In this document: piece after piece, positions 1-9,153 of the stretch
Layout: each line of letters opens with the position of its first letter
Numbering within the stretch: the stretch's first letter is position 1
DNA from: Bacteroidales bacterium
GTDB taxonomy: Bacteria; Bacteroidota; Bacteroidia; Bacteroidales; UBA10428
Assembly (NCBI GenBank): GCA_016935615.1
Contig: JAFGQO010000011.1
Span: forward strand, 1 to 53,021
Direction: 5' to 3'
DNA length: 53,021 nucleotides
The notes under the pieces: model-generated
Told to the model about the DNA's origin: nothing
What the model saw: the letters and a program-made list of their open reading frames with translations, nothing else
Database searches by the model: none
Made by a program: the position numbers and the translations under genes

Positions 1-69
1 TTCAGCCTTTTCTGATCCAAATACTATTCTTGTTTTTTCTATTTTTGCCAGGATTTGTTTAATCTTCAT
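1..69 (-). CDS. 5' fragment of an unidentified gene
   Basis: Reading leftward from an ATG at 69, an open frame of 23 codons runs off the left edge (it begins MKIKQILAKIEK). The residues are compatible with the start of a cytoplasmic protein, but too little is visible to name a family. Its start codon lies only 5 bp from the ATG of the divergent glycosyltransferase at 75, so if both starts are right each gene's ribosome-binding region lies inside the other's coding sequence. One of the two starts may therefore be misplaced. Confidence 0.4.
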   Translation of the reverse strand, partial: MKIKQILAKIEKTRIVFGSEKAE

Positions 70-74
70 AATTC

Positions 75-947
75 ATGAAAGTCACAGGATTTACATTTAT
101 CAGAAATGCCCTGAAATATGATTATCCTGTTGTTGAATCAATACAATCCATATTGCCTGTTTGTGATGATTTTATTGTAGCAGTTGGCAAATCGGAAGAT
201 GATACCCTTAATCTTATTCGGAATATTGATAAAAAGAAAATTGAAATTATTGAGACTATCTGGAATGACAATCTGCGTGAAGGCGGGTATGTATTGGCAG
301 AAGAAACGAACAAAGCATTGAAGGCGGTATCCGATGATACTGACTGGTGTTTCTATATTCAGGGTGATGAGGTGGTTCATGAGAAATACCTGGATACAAT
401 AAAAGAAGGTATGGAGAAATATAAGAACGACAAAAATGTCGAAGGTTTGCTTTTTAAGTATTTGCATTTTTATGGCTCCTATGATTACATTGGAGAGTCT
501 TATAGCTGGTACAGAAACGAAATACGTGTGATAAGGAACGATAAAAAAATATATTCTTTTCGTGATGCCCAGGGATTCAGAAAAGGAAAGGATGAAAAGC
601 TAAGAGTAAAACCAATAGATGCTTATATATTTCATTATGGATGGGTCAGAGATCCCCGTGCTTTACAGGATAAGCATAAAAACTTTCATAAACTCTGGTA
701 CGATGATGCCTGGGTTGATAAGAACATTGCCAAAGCTGAAGAATTTGATTATTCTGAGATAGATGCCTTGGCCCGTTATAATGGTTCTCATCCAAAAGTT
801 ATGGAATCAAGGATCAAGATGAAAAATTGGAAATTTGATTTCGACATATCCAAAAATTCATTCTCAGGAAAAGAAAAATTCAAACGTTTTATTGAAAGAC
901 TTACGGGCAAAAGAATAATGGAGTATAAAAATTACAAAGTTATTTAA
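75..947 (+). CDS. Glycosyltransferase, GT2-like
   Basis: A 290-residue protein without signal peptide or membrane helix, so probably a cytoplasmic transferase using a nucleotide-sugar donor. The N-terminus (MKVTGFTFIRNALKYDYPVV) and the following alternating strand/helix pattern resemble GT-A fold family 2 enzymes. An acidic QGDEV segment near residue 95 could play the part of the DxD metal/donor site. Substrate cannot be read from the sequence; surface polysaccharide or glycoprotein decoration is the usual role of such genes in Bacteroidota. The 3' end overlaps the convergent miaA gene by 8 bp. The family call is fairly safe; the exact subfamily is not. Confidence 0.8.
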   Translation: MKVTGFTFIRNALKYDYPVVESIQSILPVCDDFIVAVGKSEDDTLNLIRNIDKKKIEIIETIWNDNLREGGYVLAEETNKALKAVSDDTDWCFYIQGDEVVHEKYLDTIKEGMEKYKNDKNVEGLLFKYLHFYGSYDYIGESYSWYRNEIRVIRNDKKIYSFRDAQGFRKGKDEKLRVKPIDAYIFHYGWVRDPRALQDKHKNFHKLWYDDAWVDKNIAKAEEFDYSEIDALARYNGSHPKVMESRIKMKNWKFDFDISKNSFSGKEKFKRFIERLTGKRIMEYKNYKVI

Positions 948-1872
948 CCTGAATGATTGAAATAGCCTGTTTAACTTTACGTTCCATTGGTAAGATACCT
1001 TCAATCCAGTGAATCTGAATTCCTTCACGTTCCATCTTTCTGAACCATGTCATCTGTCTTTTGGCATACTGGTGGATGGAAATGTTAAGTTTCTCAATCA
1101 TATCTGTATAATTTACTTTTCCTGTCAGATAGAGTGTGATATACTTATATTCAAGACCATAATAAATCAAAACTTTGGGATCAATTCCTTCGTCCAAAAG
1201 ATCTTTTACTTCCTCGATCATTCCATTTTTCAGTCTGTAATGGAGGCGGTTGGTTATTTTATTACGCCGAACCTCCCGGTCAACATGAATTCCAAGATAA
1301 ACCGGGATAAAATCGGGATAATCCCGGATTGTTTCCGCATTGGTTTTATAGTATTCTTCAATTTCGATTGCCCTGAGAACCCTTTTAATTGTATCTGAGT
1401 CAGTTTTATTATGGAGCTTCCTGTAACCTGAAAGGATCGTTTCAAGTTCAGCAAGACTTTTATTCTCCAGTGTTTTTCTTAATCCTTTGTTTTCAGGTAC
1501 TGCTATAAGTTTATATCTTTTTGTAACAGCCTCGATATACATACCGGTTCCTCCGCATAGAATAGGGATCTTTCCTTTATTCCTTATAAGGGGATACACT
1601 TTCAAAAAATCCTTCTGGTATTCAAAAACATTGTATTTGTATCCCGGATCGTGTATATCAATAAGATGACAGGGAACATATTTGTCATCTACCAGATAAT
1701 CTTCATAATCTTTCCCGGTACCCAGATCCATTTTCCGATAGATTTGTCTTGAATCCGCACTGATAATCTCGCCATGTATCCGATTTGCAAGATGGGCTGC
1801 AAATTGTGTTTTGCCGGTGGCTGTTGGCCCCAGAACAACAATCAGTTTGTCTTTTTCTTTATTCTGTTCCAA
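940..1872 (-). CDS. miaA: tRNA dimethylallyltransferase MiaA
   Basis: Transfers a dimethylallyl group to N6 of A37 in tRNAs that read UNN codons, the first step of ms2i6A37 formation. The 310-residue length is normal. A P-loop (GPTATGKT, residues 15-22), the ISADSRQIYRKMDLGTGK substrate segment directly after it, the CGGTGMYIEA motif and the C-terminal YAKRQMTWFRK helix are all hallmark MiaA features. It is transcribed leftward and its stop overlaps the end of the convergent glycosyltransferase gene. The upstream space towards smpB (198 bp) must hold its promoter, but no clear consensus was seen. Confidence 0.96.
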   Translation of the reverse strand: MEQNKEKDKLIVVLGPTATGKTQFAAHLANRIHGEIISADSRQIYRKMDLGTGKDYEDYLVDDKYVPCHLIDIHDPGYKYNVFEYQKDFLKVYPLIRNKGKIPILCGGTGMYIEAVTKRYKLIAVPENKGLRKTLENKSLAELETILSGYRKLHNKTDSDTIKRVLRAIEIEEYYKTNAETIRDYPDFIPVYLGIHVDREVRRNKITNRLHYRLKNGMIEEVKDLLDEGIDPKVLIYYGLEYKYITLYLTGKVNYTDMIEKLNISIHQYAKRQMTWFRKMEREGIQIHWIEGILPMERKVKQAISIIQVK

Positions 1873-1950
1873 TTCAATCAGAATATTGCTATTTCACAAA
1901 TTTACTTTTACTTTACATTTGGTGAAACCCTCATCATAAATTATTATTGA

Positions 1951-2061
1951 ACCGGGGAATGGAACACTAATCCCGATGGTTATCCGGATTACCAGGATCA
2001 GTATGAAAAAGAGCTTAAAAATCAAATGGTAAATCTGATATTAATAACGAAATCAAACTAA
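1951..2061 (+). pseudogene. Possible decayed coding remnant upstream of smpB
   Basis: Between miaA and smpB a stretch with no start codon at its head stays open for 36 codons between a TGA at 1948 and a TAA at 2059. Its conceptual product contains NPDGYPDYQDQYEKELKNQ, which looks like real protein (charged, alternating, no low-complexity bias). There is no upstream extension in frame. It could be the tail of a gene whose front has been deleted, or chance. No family is recognised. Confidence 0.25.
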
Positions 2062-2070
2062 ATCCTTAGA

Positions 2071-2520
2071 ATGGCCAATAAAATTGATATACGGAATAAA
2101 AAAGCATCACGCGATTACGAGTTTATCGAAAAGTATACAGCCGGCATAGTGCTTACCGGAACAGAGATAAAAAGTCTGCGTATGGGGAAGGCCAGCATTG
2201 TCGATACGTTTTGCTATTTTAAAAACAGGGAACTTTGGGTACGTAATATGCACATTGCCGAATATGCAAAACGAGGATATTCGAATCATGATCCCGCATG
2301 GGACAGAAAGCTGCTTTTAAATGCCTCAGAATTAAGAAAACTGGAAAGAAAAACCAGAGAACGTGGATTAACCATTGTTGCTACACGACTGTTTATATCA
2401 GATACAGGATATGCAAAATTAAATATTGCATTGGCACGTGGTAAAAAAGAATATGACAAGAGGGAAGATATTAAAAAGCGTGATGTAAAGCTTCAGCACG
2501 ACAGATTAAGGAAGGTGTAA
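2071..2520 (+). CDS. smpB: SsrA-binding protein SmpB
   Basis: Binds tmRNA and delivers it to stalled ribosomes for trans-translation. The 149-residue length is typical. The N-terminal [17 protein letters not shown] strand, the TGTEIKSLR segment, the [11 protein letters not shown] core of the OB fold, and the basic C-terminal tail ([16 protein letters not shown]) that inserts into the ribosomal A-site channel are all present. The ATG at 2071 gives the usual short N-terminus. The tmRNA gene ssrA was not found nearby. The gene converges with the outer-membrane barrel gene, leaving a 9-bp gap. Confidence 0.96.
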   Translation: MANKIDIRNKKASRDYEFIEKYTAGIVLTGTEIKSLRMGKASIVDTFCYFKNRELWVRNMHIAEYAKRGYSNHDPAWDRKLLLNASELRKLERKTRERGLTIVATRLFISDTGYAKLNIALARGKKEYDKREDIKKRDVKLQHDRLRKV

Positions 2521-2529
2521 GATGATTGC

Positions 2530-3900
2530 TTATTGCGAAAAGAAAAAATCGTTTAACTCATGAATATCTTCTGAGTTTAATTCCGATTCAAAGTCAAAAT
2601 AACTGTCAATTTCATCAAGAATTTCATCAAATGAAATATAACCATCGCCATCAACATCAACTTTCACGAATTTTTCGGGTATTTCTTCATATTTTACTCC
2701 TTCATAACGGCTGTATGATGAAGGTGTTCTGAGGTACAATTCAACATCCTTTCTTGGTACAGCTGCAGACATATCCAATTTGCTGATCAGGTTATCTTCT
2801 GAGATTTCCACACCACGTTCGTCCACAAATGCACCATATCTGGAAAGAGGCTCATCATCAAGATAATTAGGAATGCCGTCATAATCGTCATCCAGAGGAC
2901 ATCCTGTAGTATCTGTCTCTATGCCAAACGGAGTTTCAGGACACTGATCCCAACCATCCATAAAGCCATCATTGTCCTCATCTCCAATTAAGGTAAGATC
3001 AAGCTCCAGGTCGGCAAATAATCTTTGAACAGCCAGTGTTTTCTTACTGGAAAACAAATCCAGATGAAGCGAAAAATATGTGTACATGAAGTCGTCGTAT
3101 CTTTTGTCTCCGACAACAGCACCAGTAGCCGGATCATTCTCATAACTCACATGATCAATGACATCGGTAAAAGCAAAATGATATGAAGCACCAAGGCGAA
3201 ACATTATTCTGTCACTGAGCCAGAAATCCAATCCGACATCGACCGGTACAGCAAATGCATATTGAGGATATTCACCAAGTCCCCAATCATATTGTCTAAG
3301 ATCGGTTTCATAGGTATAATCCCGCCGGATTACGCTTAAATTTGGATCGAGACTCGAAGGGGGCAGATTGTATATGTTTCCATCATCTGCATAGTGATAT
3401 CTGTAATCAACACCTTCAATATTTGTAAAACTGTCTGTTTTTGAATTGAATGTCAGAACCTCAAATCCTACAGAAATAAAAGGGTGGACTCTCCTGTATT
3501 TTTTATAAAAATTATCGAAATCGTAATTCAGGTTTACGCCGAATACAAGAATATCTGAACGGAAATTCATATTCCGCCTTAAATCATTATAAGAGCGTTC
3601 ATTTCCGGAAAGCGCACCACCCATAAAAAAGAAATTAGCACGTATATAATGTTTGTTATCTACAAATGTGGAGATGTTTACTTTGTAGCCAAATGTACCA
3701 TTTAATGGATTTTGTCTGGGATCGTGAACATCGCCGAAAAAATTGTATGTTCCGATCCCAAAACCAATAACAGGCTTATAAACAGGATTTAAATTATCCA
3801 CTTCGGTGTAAAGAAGATCTTCAATATTACCTTGTGAGAAAAGAATACCCGGAATAATAGATATAAAAAAAACAAATACTATTTTTTTAAAATCATTCAT
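2530..3900 (-). CDS. Outer-membrane beta-barrel with TSP3 and EF-hand repeats
   Basis: A 456-residue exported protein: signal peptide (residues 1-22, ending LFSQG), a beta-barrel-like region to about residue 295 (aromatic-rich alternating strands), then acidic calcium-binding-type repeats. A thrombospondin type 3-like run (DEDNDGFMDGWDQCPETP, then DDDYDGIPNYLDDEP) is followed near the C-terminus by a canonical 12-residue EF-hand loop at about residues 415-426 (D-x-D-x-D-G-Y-I-S-F-D-E). There is no OmpA peptidoglycan-binding domain, unlike many TSP3 barrels. It lies 45 bp downstream of the SPOR gene on the same strand, so the two are probably co-transcribed. Specific function unknown. Confidence 0.75.
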   Translation of the reverse strand: MNDFKKIVFVFFISIIPGILFSQGNIEDLLYTEVDNLNPVYKPVIGFGIGTYNFFGDVHDPRQNPLNGTFGYKVNISTFVDNKHYIRANFFFMGGALSGNERSYNDLRRNMNFRSDILVFGVNLNYDFDNFYKKYRRVHPFISVGFEVLTFNSKTDSFTNIEGVDYRYHYADDGNIYNLPPSSLDPNLSVIRRDYTYETDLRQYDWGLGEYPQYAFAVPVDVGLDFWLSDRIMFRLGASYHFAFTDVIDHVSYENDPATGAVVGDKRYDDFMYTYFSLHLDLFSSKKTLAVQRLFADLELDLTLIGDEDNDGFMDGWDQCPETPFGIETDTTGCPLDDDYDGIPNYLDDEPLSRYGAFVDERGVEISEDNLISKLDMSAAVPRKDVELYLRTPSSYSRYEGVKYEEIPEKFVKVDVDGDGYISFDEILDEIDSYFDFESELNSEDIHELNDFFFSQ

Positions 3901-3945
3901 TTATTTTAAGGTTTCCTCTTTAAATGCAATAACAAGTATATTGTT

Positions 3946-5283
3946 TTATTTATACCACCTTTGATCGGCAATCATTAAAGCTTCCTGCACTGTTATCCTT
4001 TTGCCATCGTTGTAAGCCGATACAAAAGCATCATTTATAATTGTTGTATTCCAGATATGAATCCGATAATCGCGGGCATCTTTATAAACACCAAAGGAAC
4101 CAACAGAATACTTCTGCCATCCTTCATGGTATTCCTTCCGTACTTCTTTATCCAGGTTGTACTTTCTGAAATATTTTTCAATATCCACTGCTTTATGTCC
4201 TGCTGCAAGTTGAACACGATAGTATACTCCATTTTCAGGTTCAAGCATATACGACATATTTGTTTCCGGCTCCTTCGGTCTGACTTTTCTCGTTTCAGAG
4301 ACAGGTTTTTCCTGCGACAGGGTTTCGACAACCCTGGTTTGTTCAGTGGTTTGAGCCAAAGCAGGCGAGGATAAAGATAAAATCAGGGAGTTAATCTCCC
4401 CGGGAGTTAATGAAGCAAGCTCCATATCAGTTTCTTTAATATCGATACTCATTGTTTTTTCACCTTCGAGATAAGAAAACTTACCGTTTAACTGAGGAGG
4501 TGCTGAAGCCTGCAAAACAGGTATCAATTTATACGATACCATAAAATAAGGATCGGCTGGCAGATTCATCCACAGGAATTTTGCCGTTTTTTCTCTAAAT
4601 GTGAATATAGCTTCCTTTGGATCAATATTAACAGCTTTGTATGCTGAAGGTATTGATTCTTCTATTTTGGCAAATTTTTGTTTTGATTCCTTGTTGACCA
4701 GGATGTTCACAATATAACCATCACCGGTTTTATCGGGATAAGGTTTCTGCCTGATACATGCCATCTGAGGTTCTGATGTTGCAGGAGGTATATAGGGAAC
4801 TACCTGTTTCTCGAAATCGTTAATATCAACAATTAAAGCAGGGTCGATATTTGGAGAAGGTATTATTGTAATAGGCTGACTTTCAATGCTTACCGATTTA
4901 CGTTCATTTTCATCGATATAAGAGAACTTTCCTTGTATATCAAAAGTACCCTTCAACCGTTCATCTACCTTAATCTTATAGGTTACTGTAACTTCATTAT
5001 CACTTGGAAGTCGCAGCCATATAAAACGCACCCTTTTTTCATCAAAGGTAAAATCTGCATTGGAAGAAATGTATGAGGTGGCTGTAAGTCCCGCAGGAAA
5101 AGTATGTTGTAACCTGGAAAAACTTTCAAGGTTACCCTTTTGAATTTTTACCTGAACATCAAATTCTGTGCCTGCAACTACTTCATTTGGTACTTCGATG
5201 TTTAATACAACATTTGATTGGAAAATCGAACCTATGGAAAGAGCTGCAATCAAATTTATGATAAGTACAATTACTCTATACAT
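3946..5283 (-). CDS. Secreted SPOR-domain protein with duplicated N-terminal domain
   Basis: A 445-residue protein with a signal-like hydrophobic N-terminus (residues 1-22). Two homologous beta-rich domains follow: FTFDEKRVRFIWLRLP (78-93) matches FTFREKTAKFLWMNLP (227-242), and FSYIDENERKSVSI (120-133) matches FSYLEGEKTMSI (269-280). A linker of about 70 residues leads to a C-terminal SPOR-like module (about 352-430, starting VYYRVQLAAG), which in known proteins binds denuded peptidoglycan. It is likely periplasmic, or an outer-membrane protein touching the cell wall. It sits upstream of, and probably in an operon with, the TSP3/EF-hand barrel. The identity of the duplicated domain is not known to me. 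Confidence 0.7.
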   Translation of the reverse strand: MYRVIVLIINLIAALSIGSIFQSNVVLNIEVPNEVVAGTEFDVQVKIQKGNLESFSRLQHTFPAGLTATSYISSNADFTFDEKRVRFIWLRLPSDNEVTVTYKIKVDERLKGTFDIQGKFSYIDENERKSVSIESQPITIIPSPNIDPALIVDINDFEKQVVPYIPPATSEPQMACIRQKPYPDKTGDGYIVNILVNKESKQKFAKIEESIPSAYKAVNIDPKEAIFTFREKTAKFLWMNLPADPYFMVSYKLIPVLQASAPPQLNGKFSYLEGEKTMSIDIKETDMELASLTPGEINSLILSLSSPALAQTTEQTRVVETLSQEKPVSETRKVRPKEPETNMSYMLEPENGVYYRVQLAAGHKAVDIEKYFRKYNLDKEVRKEYHEGWQKYSVGSFGVYKDARDYRIHIWNTTIINDAFVSAYNDGKRITVQEALMIADQRWYK

Positions 5284-5363
5284 CAGGCAGTTAAATTAAT
5301 GTAACCAATAAATTTATAGATATTGGCACGTAAGTGCAAAGCGCTATTGTCCGTTTGTATATA

Positions 5364-5392
5364 CAAAATTAATCTAATTAATTGTAAAACAA
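5364..5392 (-). promoter_or_regulatory. Possible Bacteroidota promoter for the SPOR/barrel operon
   Basis: On the minus strand a -7-like box TAATTTTG (5371-5364; consensus TAnnTTTG) is preceded by TTG (5392-5390) with an 18-bp spacer, close to the -33/-7 pattern of primary-sigma promoters in this phylum. Transcription would start near 5357, some 75 bp before the ATG at 5283. Based on consensus similarity alone in AT-rich DNA. Confidence 0.35.
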
Positions 5393-5472
5393 CACATTAA
5401 TATTGTTGATTTCTTTTTTGTTCGTTGGCATAGTATAGCGTTGTGTTTATAGTATGCAAAATATAATTTTTC

Positions 5473-6183
5473 TTAGAAGTTCGGGCTAAGAAGATATTTC
5501 GAATAAAACTGGTTTATTGTGTTTACTGCTTCTTCGGCAGTATCAACAACAGTAAATAAATTGAGATCCTCCGGAGATATATTTTTTTCTTTTGCCAGCA
5601 TCACATCTTTGATCCAATGAATCAATCCTTCCCAATATTTTTTATCAGCCATAACAATAGGGAAACGTCCGATTTTTCCTGTCTGAATGAGAGTTAAAGC
5701 TTCGAAAAGCTCATCAAAAGTACCAAAGCCACCAGGTAAAACAATGAAACCCTGGGCATATTTCATGAACATTACTTTTCTGACGAAGAAATGATCGAAT
5801 GTAATTAATTTATCGGAATCTATAAACAAATTTGGATCCTGCTCAAAAGGCAAATCAATATTTATTCCAACTGATCTTCCTTTTCCTCTTTTTGCTCCCA
5901 GGTTTCCGGCTTCCATAATTCCCGGGCCTCCTCCGGTAATTACTCCATAGCCATGTTGTGTAAGTTGAAAAGCAATTTCCTCGGCCAGTTTATAGTATTG
6001 TGAATTCGGCTCTGTTCTGGCGCTTCCGAAAATTGAGACACAGGGACCTATTCTGGCCAGTTTTTCAAAACCTTCAACAAATTCAGACATGATCTTAAAA
6101 ATCTTCCAGCTATCATACGTCTTGATCTCATTCCAGTTTTTCGTTTTGAATGCCAGTTTTATTTTATCTTCATTGCTTGACAT
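5473..6183 (-). CDS. LOG-family nucleoside-5'-monophosphate phosphoribohydrolase
   Basis: A 236-residue Rossmann-type protein of the TIGR00730/LOG family. The two signatures are present: GGGPGIMEAGN (84-94) and PGGFGTFDE (150-158), where the Glu and Arg residues act on the N-glycosidic bond. Characterised members release a base from a nucleoside 5'-monophosphate, including cytokinin riboside monophosphates or AMP. The N-terminal 45 residues are longer than in plant LOG proteins, as in many bacterial members. It is the last gene of a same-strand run behind uvrA (84-bp gap). The actual substrate is not predictable from the motifs. Confidence 0.88.
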   Translation of the reverse strand: MSSNEDKIKLAFKTKNWNEIKTYDSWKIFKIMSEFVEGFEKLARIGPCVSIFGSARTEPNSQYYKLAEEIAFQLTQHGYGVITGGGPGIMEAGNLGAKRGKGRSVGINIDLPFEQDPNLFIDSDKLITFDHFFVRKVMFMKYAQGFIVLPGGFGTFDELFEALTLIQTGKIGRFPIVMADKKYWEGLIHWIKDVMLAKEKNISPEDLNLFTVVDTAEEAVNTINQFYSKYLLSPNF

Positions 6184-6267
6184 ATATATATCATTAAGTA
6201 ATTCTTCTGTTTCGATAAAGATATAACGAATTTCAAAGGATCATAGTTACAAGAATTAACAATCGGA

Positions 6268-9099
6268 TCATGCGGTCAGTTCTTTCTTCAGGACCTGTGC
6301 TGTATAACTGGAATTGCACTTAATTATTTCTTCGGGAGTTCCTTTACAAATCACGGATCCGCCTTTTTGCCCTCCTTCTTTCCCAAGATCGATGATATAA
6401 TCAGCCACCTTTATCACATCAAGATTATGCTCAATGATCATAATTGTATTTCCCCGGTCAACAAGATGCTGAAGCACGGAAAGAAGTACACGTATATCTT
6501 CGAAATGAAGCCCTGTTGTAGGTTCATCCAAAATATAAAGTGTTTTGCCCGTATCTTTCTTAGCCAGTTCCGCTGCAAGTTTAATACGTTGCGATTCACC
6601 ACCTGAGAGAGTGGTTGATGGCTGGCCAAGTTTTATATAACCTAATCCCACTTTCTTAAGTGCATTCAGTTTTTTATGGATTTTTGGGATGGATTTAAAA
6701 AAATCATAAGCCTGGTTCACAGTCATTTCCAATACCTCATTAATATTTTGGCCCTTATATTTTACTTCCAATGTCTCACGATTATAACGTTTGCCTGAGC
6801 ATTCTTTGCATTCTGTATATACATCGGGTAAAAAATTCATTTCAATCGTCTGCACACCGGCTCCCTGACAGGCCTCACATCTGCCCCCTTTTACATTGAA
6901 TGAGAATCTTCCGGGTTTGTATGCACGAATCTTTGCTTCTGTTGTTTGTGAAAAAATATTTCGAATATCGGAAAATACTCCTGTATATGTTGCAGGATTT
7001 GACCTTGGGGTTCTTCCGATCGGTGATTGATCTACATCAATTACCTTATCAATATGTTCCAATCCCGTAATTTCAGAATAGGGAAGAATTTCTTTGTTTG
7101 AACGATACAAATGTTTGCTCAGCGCAGGATATAATGTTTCGTTGATGAGTGAGGATTTGCCGCTTCCTGAAACTCCTGTAATACAAATAAACAAACCCAA
7201 TGGAAATTTCACGGATACGTTTTTCAGATTGTGTCCTCTGGCTCCTTTTAATTCAATACATTTGGTATTTGCTTTTCTTCGGGTTTTGGGAACTTCAATT
7301 TTTTCTTCACCACGCAAATAGCGGGCAGTAAGACTATCCGATTGTTTTACTGCCATAGGAATTCCGGCCGATACAATTTCACCACCGTGAATGCCGGCAA
7401 ATGGACCCATATCAACCAGGTAATCAGCAGATTGTATCATTTCTCTATCATGTTCAACAACCACAATTGAATTGCCGGCATCGCGAAGTGATTTCAATGC
7501 CTTTATCAGTTTTACGTTGTCACACTGATGAAGTCCAATACTTGGTTCATCAAGAATATAAAGCACATTTACCAGTTGAGATCCGATTTGTGTTGCCAGC
7601 CTGATTCTTTGACTTTCACCCCCCGACAAGCTGCGTGATGGCAGGTTAAGCGAAAGATATCCCAGTCCGACATCCAGCAAAAACCGGATTCTTGTACGCA
7701 ATTCCTTTAACACCTCGGCAGCAATTTTCTTTTGTTTTTCATCCAGAAACTGTTCTATATTTTCAAACCATCGGGCAAGTTCGTTCATATCCATTTCAGC
7801 CAGTTCGGCTATGTTTTTATCATGAATTTTAAAATAGAGGGATTCCTTCTTTAATCGATGACCATTGCATACCGGGCATATTGTTTTTTGAATGAACTGA
7901 TTCGCCCAGCTTGATTCCTGACCTGAACCGTTGCCGTTATTTATCTGTAGGTTATGTATATAATTTACCACGCCTTCAAAACTCAGAAAGTAATTTGAGT
8001 TAATACCCAAAGGAGTGTTTTCAAGTTTAAAGGATTCCTCAGAACCGTAAAGAATAATTTTCAAAGCTTCTTCCGGAATATTTTTAATCATCGTATTGAT
8101 GGTAAATCCGTATTTTTTCCCAATGGCTTCCAGTTGCCAGAATATGAGTGTATTTCTGTATTTGCCCAAGGGTTCAATTCCGCCTTGCTTAATACTTAAA
8201 GAATTATTGGGAATGATTTTGTTCATATCAATCTGATTGATAGTTCCCAGACCATTGCACTCAGGGCATGCCCCCAGGGGAGAGTTAAAAGAAAAAGAAT
8301 GTGGTGCCGGTTCATCATATGCTATTCCGGATGAAGGGCACATCAATTGTCGGCTGAAATATTTACATTCATTACTGTGTTTTTCCAGTAACATGATCGT
8401 ATTTTTTCCATGATGCATCGCAGTAATAACAGAATTGCGCAATCTTTTTTTATCGGAAGATTGAATATCGAATTTATCAATTACAATCTCAATATTGTGA
8501 GTTTTGTATCTGTCAACACGCAAGCCGTGCCTTATCTCAGTAATATTACCATCAATTCGTACATACAGAAAGCCTTTTCTTAAGATTTGCCCGAAAAGTT
8601 CTTTATAATGACCTTTCCTGCCTCTAATTACCGGGGCGAGCAGGAAGATCTTTTTATTCTCAAAGTTTTTAATAATCAATTCAATGATCTGTTCATCGGT
8701 ATACCGAACCATTCTTTCGCCTGTATTGTATGAGTATGCAATTCCTGCACGTGCAAATAAAAGTCGCATGAAATCGTATATTTCTGTGGTAGTACCAACT
8801 GTAGATCTGGGATTTTTGTTGGTGGTTTTTTGCTCAATACTGATCACAGGGCTCAGGCCGGTAATTTTATCAACATCCGGACGTTCCATATTGCCCAGAA
8901 ATTGTCTTGCATAAGCTGATAATGTTTCGATATATCTTCTTTGACCTTCAGCATAAATAGTGTCGAAAGCCAGAGAGGATTTACCACTCCCGCTAAGACC
9001 TGTTATTACTGTAAGTTGATTACGCGGAATGGCAACATCAATATTTTTGAGATTATGCACGCGGGCACCATAGACTCTTATTTCTTTCTCCGGTTCCAT
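6268..9099 (-). CDS. uvrA: Excinuclease ABC subunit A (UvrA)
   Basis: Damage-recognition ATPase of nucleotide excision repair; a dimer loads UvrB at lesions. The 943 residues contain two ABC modules: Walker A motifs GLSGSGKSS (34-42) and GVSGSGKSS, with two LSGGESQRI signatures. The C-terminal zinc module (CEACQGAG ... CKECSG) and the CPVCNG pair are intact. The first module reads CPSSG at 254-258 where Escherichia coli has CPICG, so one of its four cysteines (ligands 254, 278 and 281 remain) is a serine. It follows the lytic transglycosylase gene by 54 bp on the same strand. Confidence 0.97.
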   Translation of the reverse strand: MEPEKEIRVYGARVHNLKNIDVAIPRNQLTVITGLSGSGKSSLAFDTIYAEGQRRYIETLSAYARQFLGNMERPDVDKITGLSPVISIEQKTTNKNPRSTVGTTTEIYDFMRLLFARAGIAYSYNTGERMVRYTDEQIIELIIKNFENKKIFLLAPVIRGRKGHYKELFGQILRKGFLYVRIDGNITEIRHGLRVDRYKTHNIEIVIDKFDIQSSDKKRLRNSVITAMHHGKNTIMLLEKHSNECKYFSRQLMCPSSGIAYDEPAPHSFSFNSPLGACPECNGLGTINQIDMNKIIPNNSLSIKQGGIEPLGKYRNTLIFWQLEAIGKKYGFTINTMIKNIPEEALKIILYGSEESFKLENTPLGINSNYFLSFEGVVNYIHNLQINNGNGSGQESSWANQFIQKTICPVCNGHRLKKESLYFKIHDKNIAELAEMDMNELARWFENIEQFLDEKQKKIAAEVLKELRTRIRFLLDVGLGYLSLNLPSRSLSGGESQRIRLATQIGSQLVNVLYILDEPSIGLHQCDNVKLIKALKSLRDAGNSIVVVEHDREMIQSADYLVDMGPFAGIHGGEIVSAGIPMAVKQSDSLTARYLRGEEKIEVPKTRRKANTKCIELKGARGHNLKNVSVKFPLGLFICITGVSGSGKSSLINETLYPALSKHLYRSNKEILPYSEITGLEHIDKVIDVDQSPIGRTPRSNPATYTGVFSDIRNIFSQTTEAKIRAYKPGRFSFNVKGGRCEACQGAGVQTIEMNFLPDVYTECKECSGKRYNRETLEVKYKGQNINEVLEMTVNQAYDFFKSIPKIHKKLNALKKVGLGYIKLGQPSTTLSGGESQRIKLAAELAKKDTGKTLYILDEPTTGLHFEDIRVLLSVLQHLVDRGNTIMIIEHNLDVIKVADYIIDLGKEGGQKGGSVICKGTPEEIIKCNSSYTAQVLKKELTA

Positions 9100-9153
9100 G
9101 ATCTGTTAGTTCTCCGTAAATACCTGATATACATAATGCTTTATTATTGAGAA

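Noticed and set aside
1873-2070. tmRNA or other RNA gene next to smpB
   Set aside because: The space is too short for ssrA and shows no tRNA-like ends.
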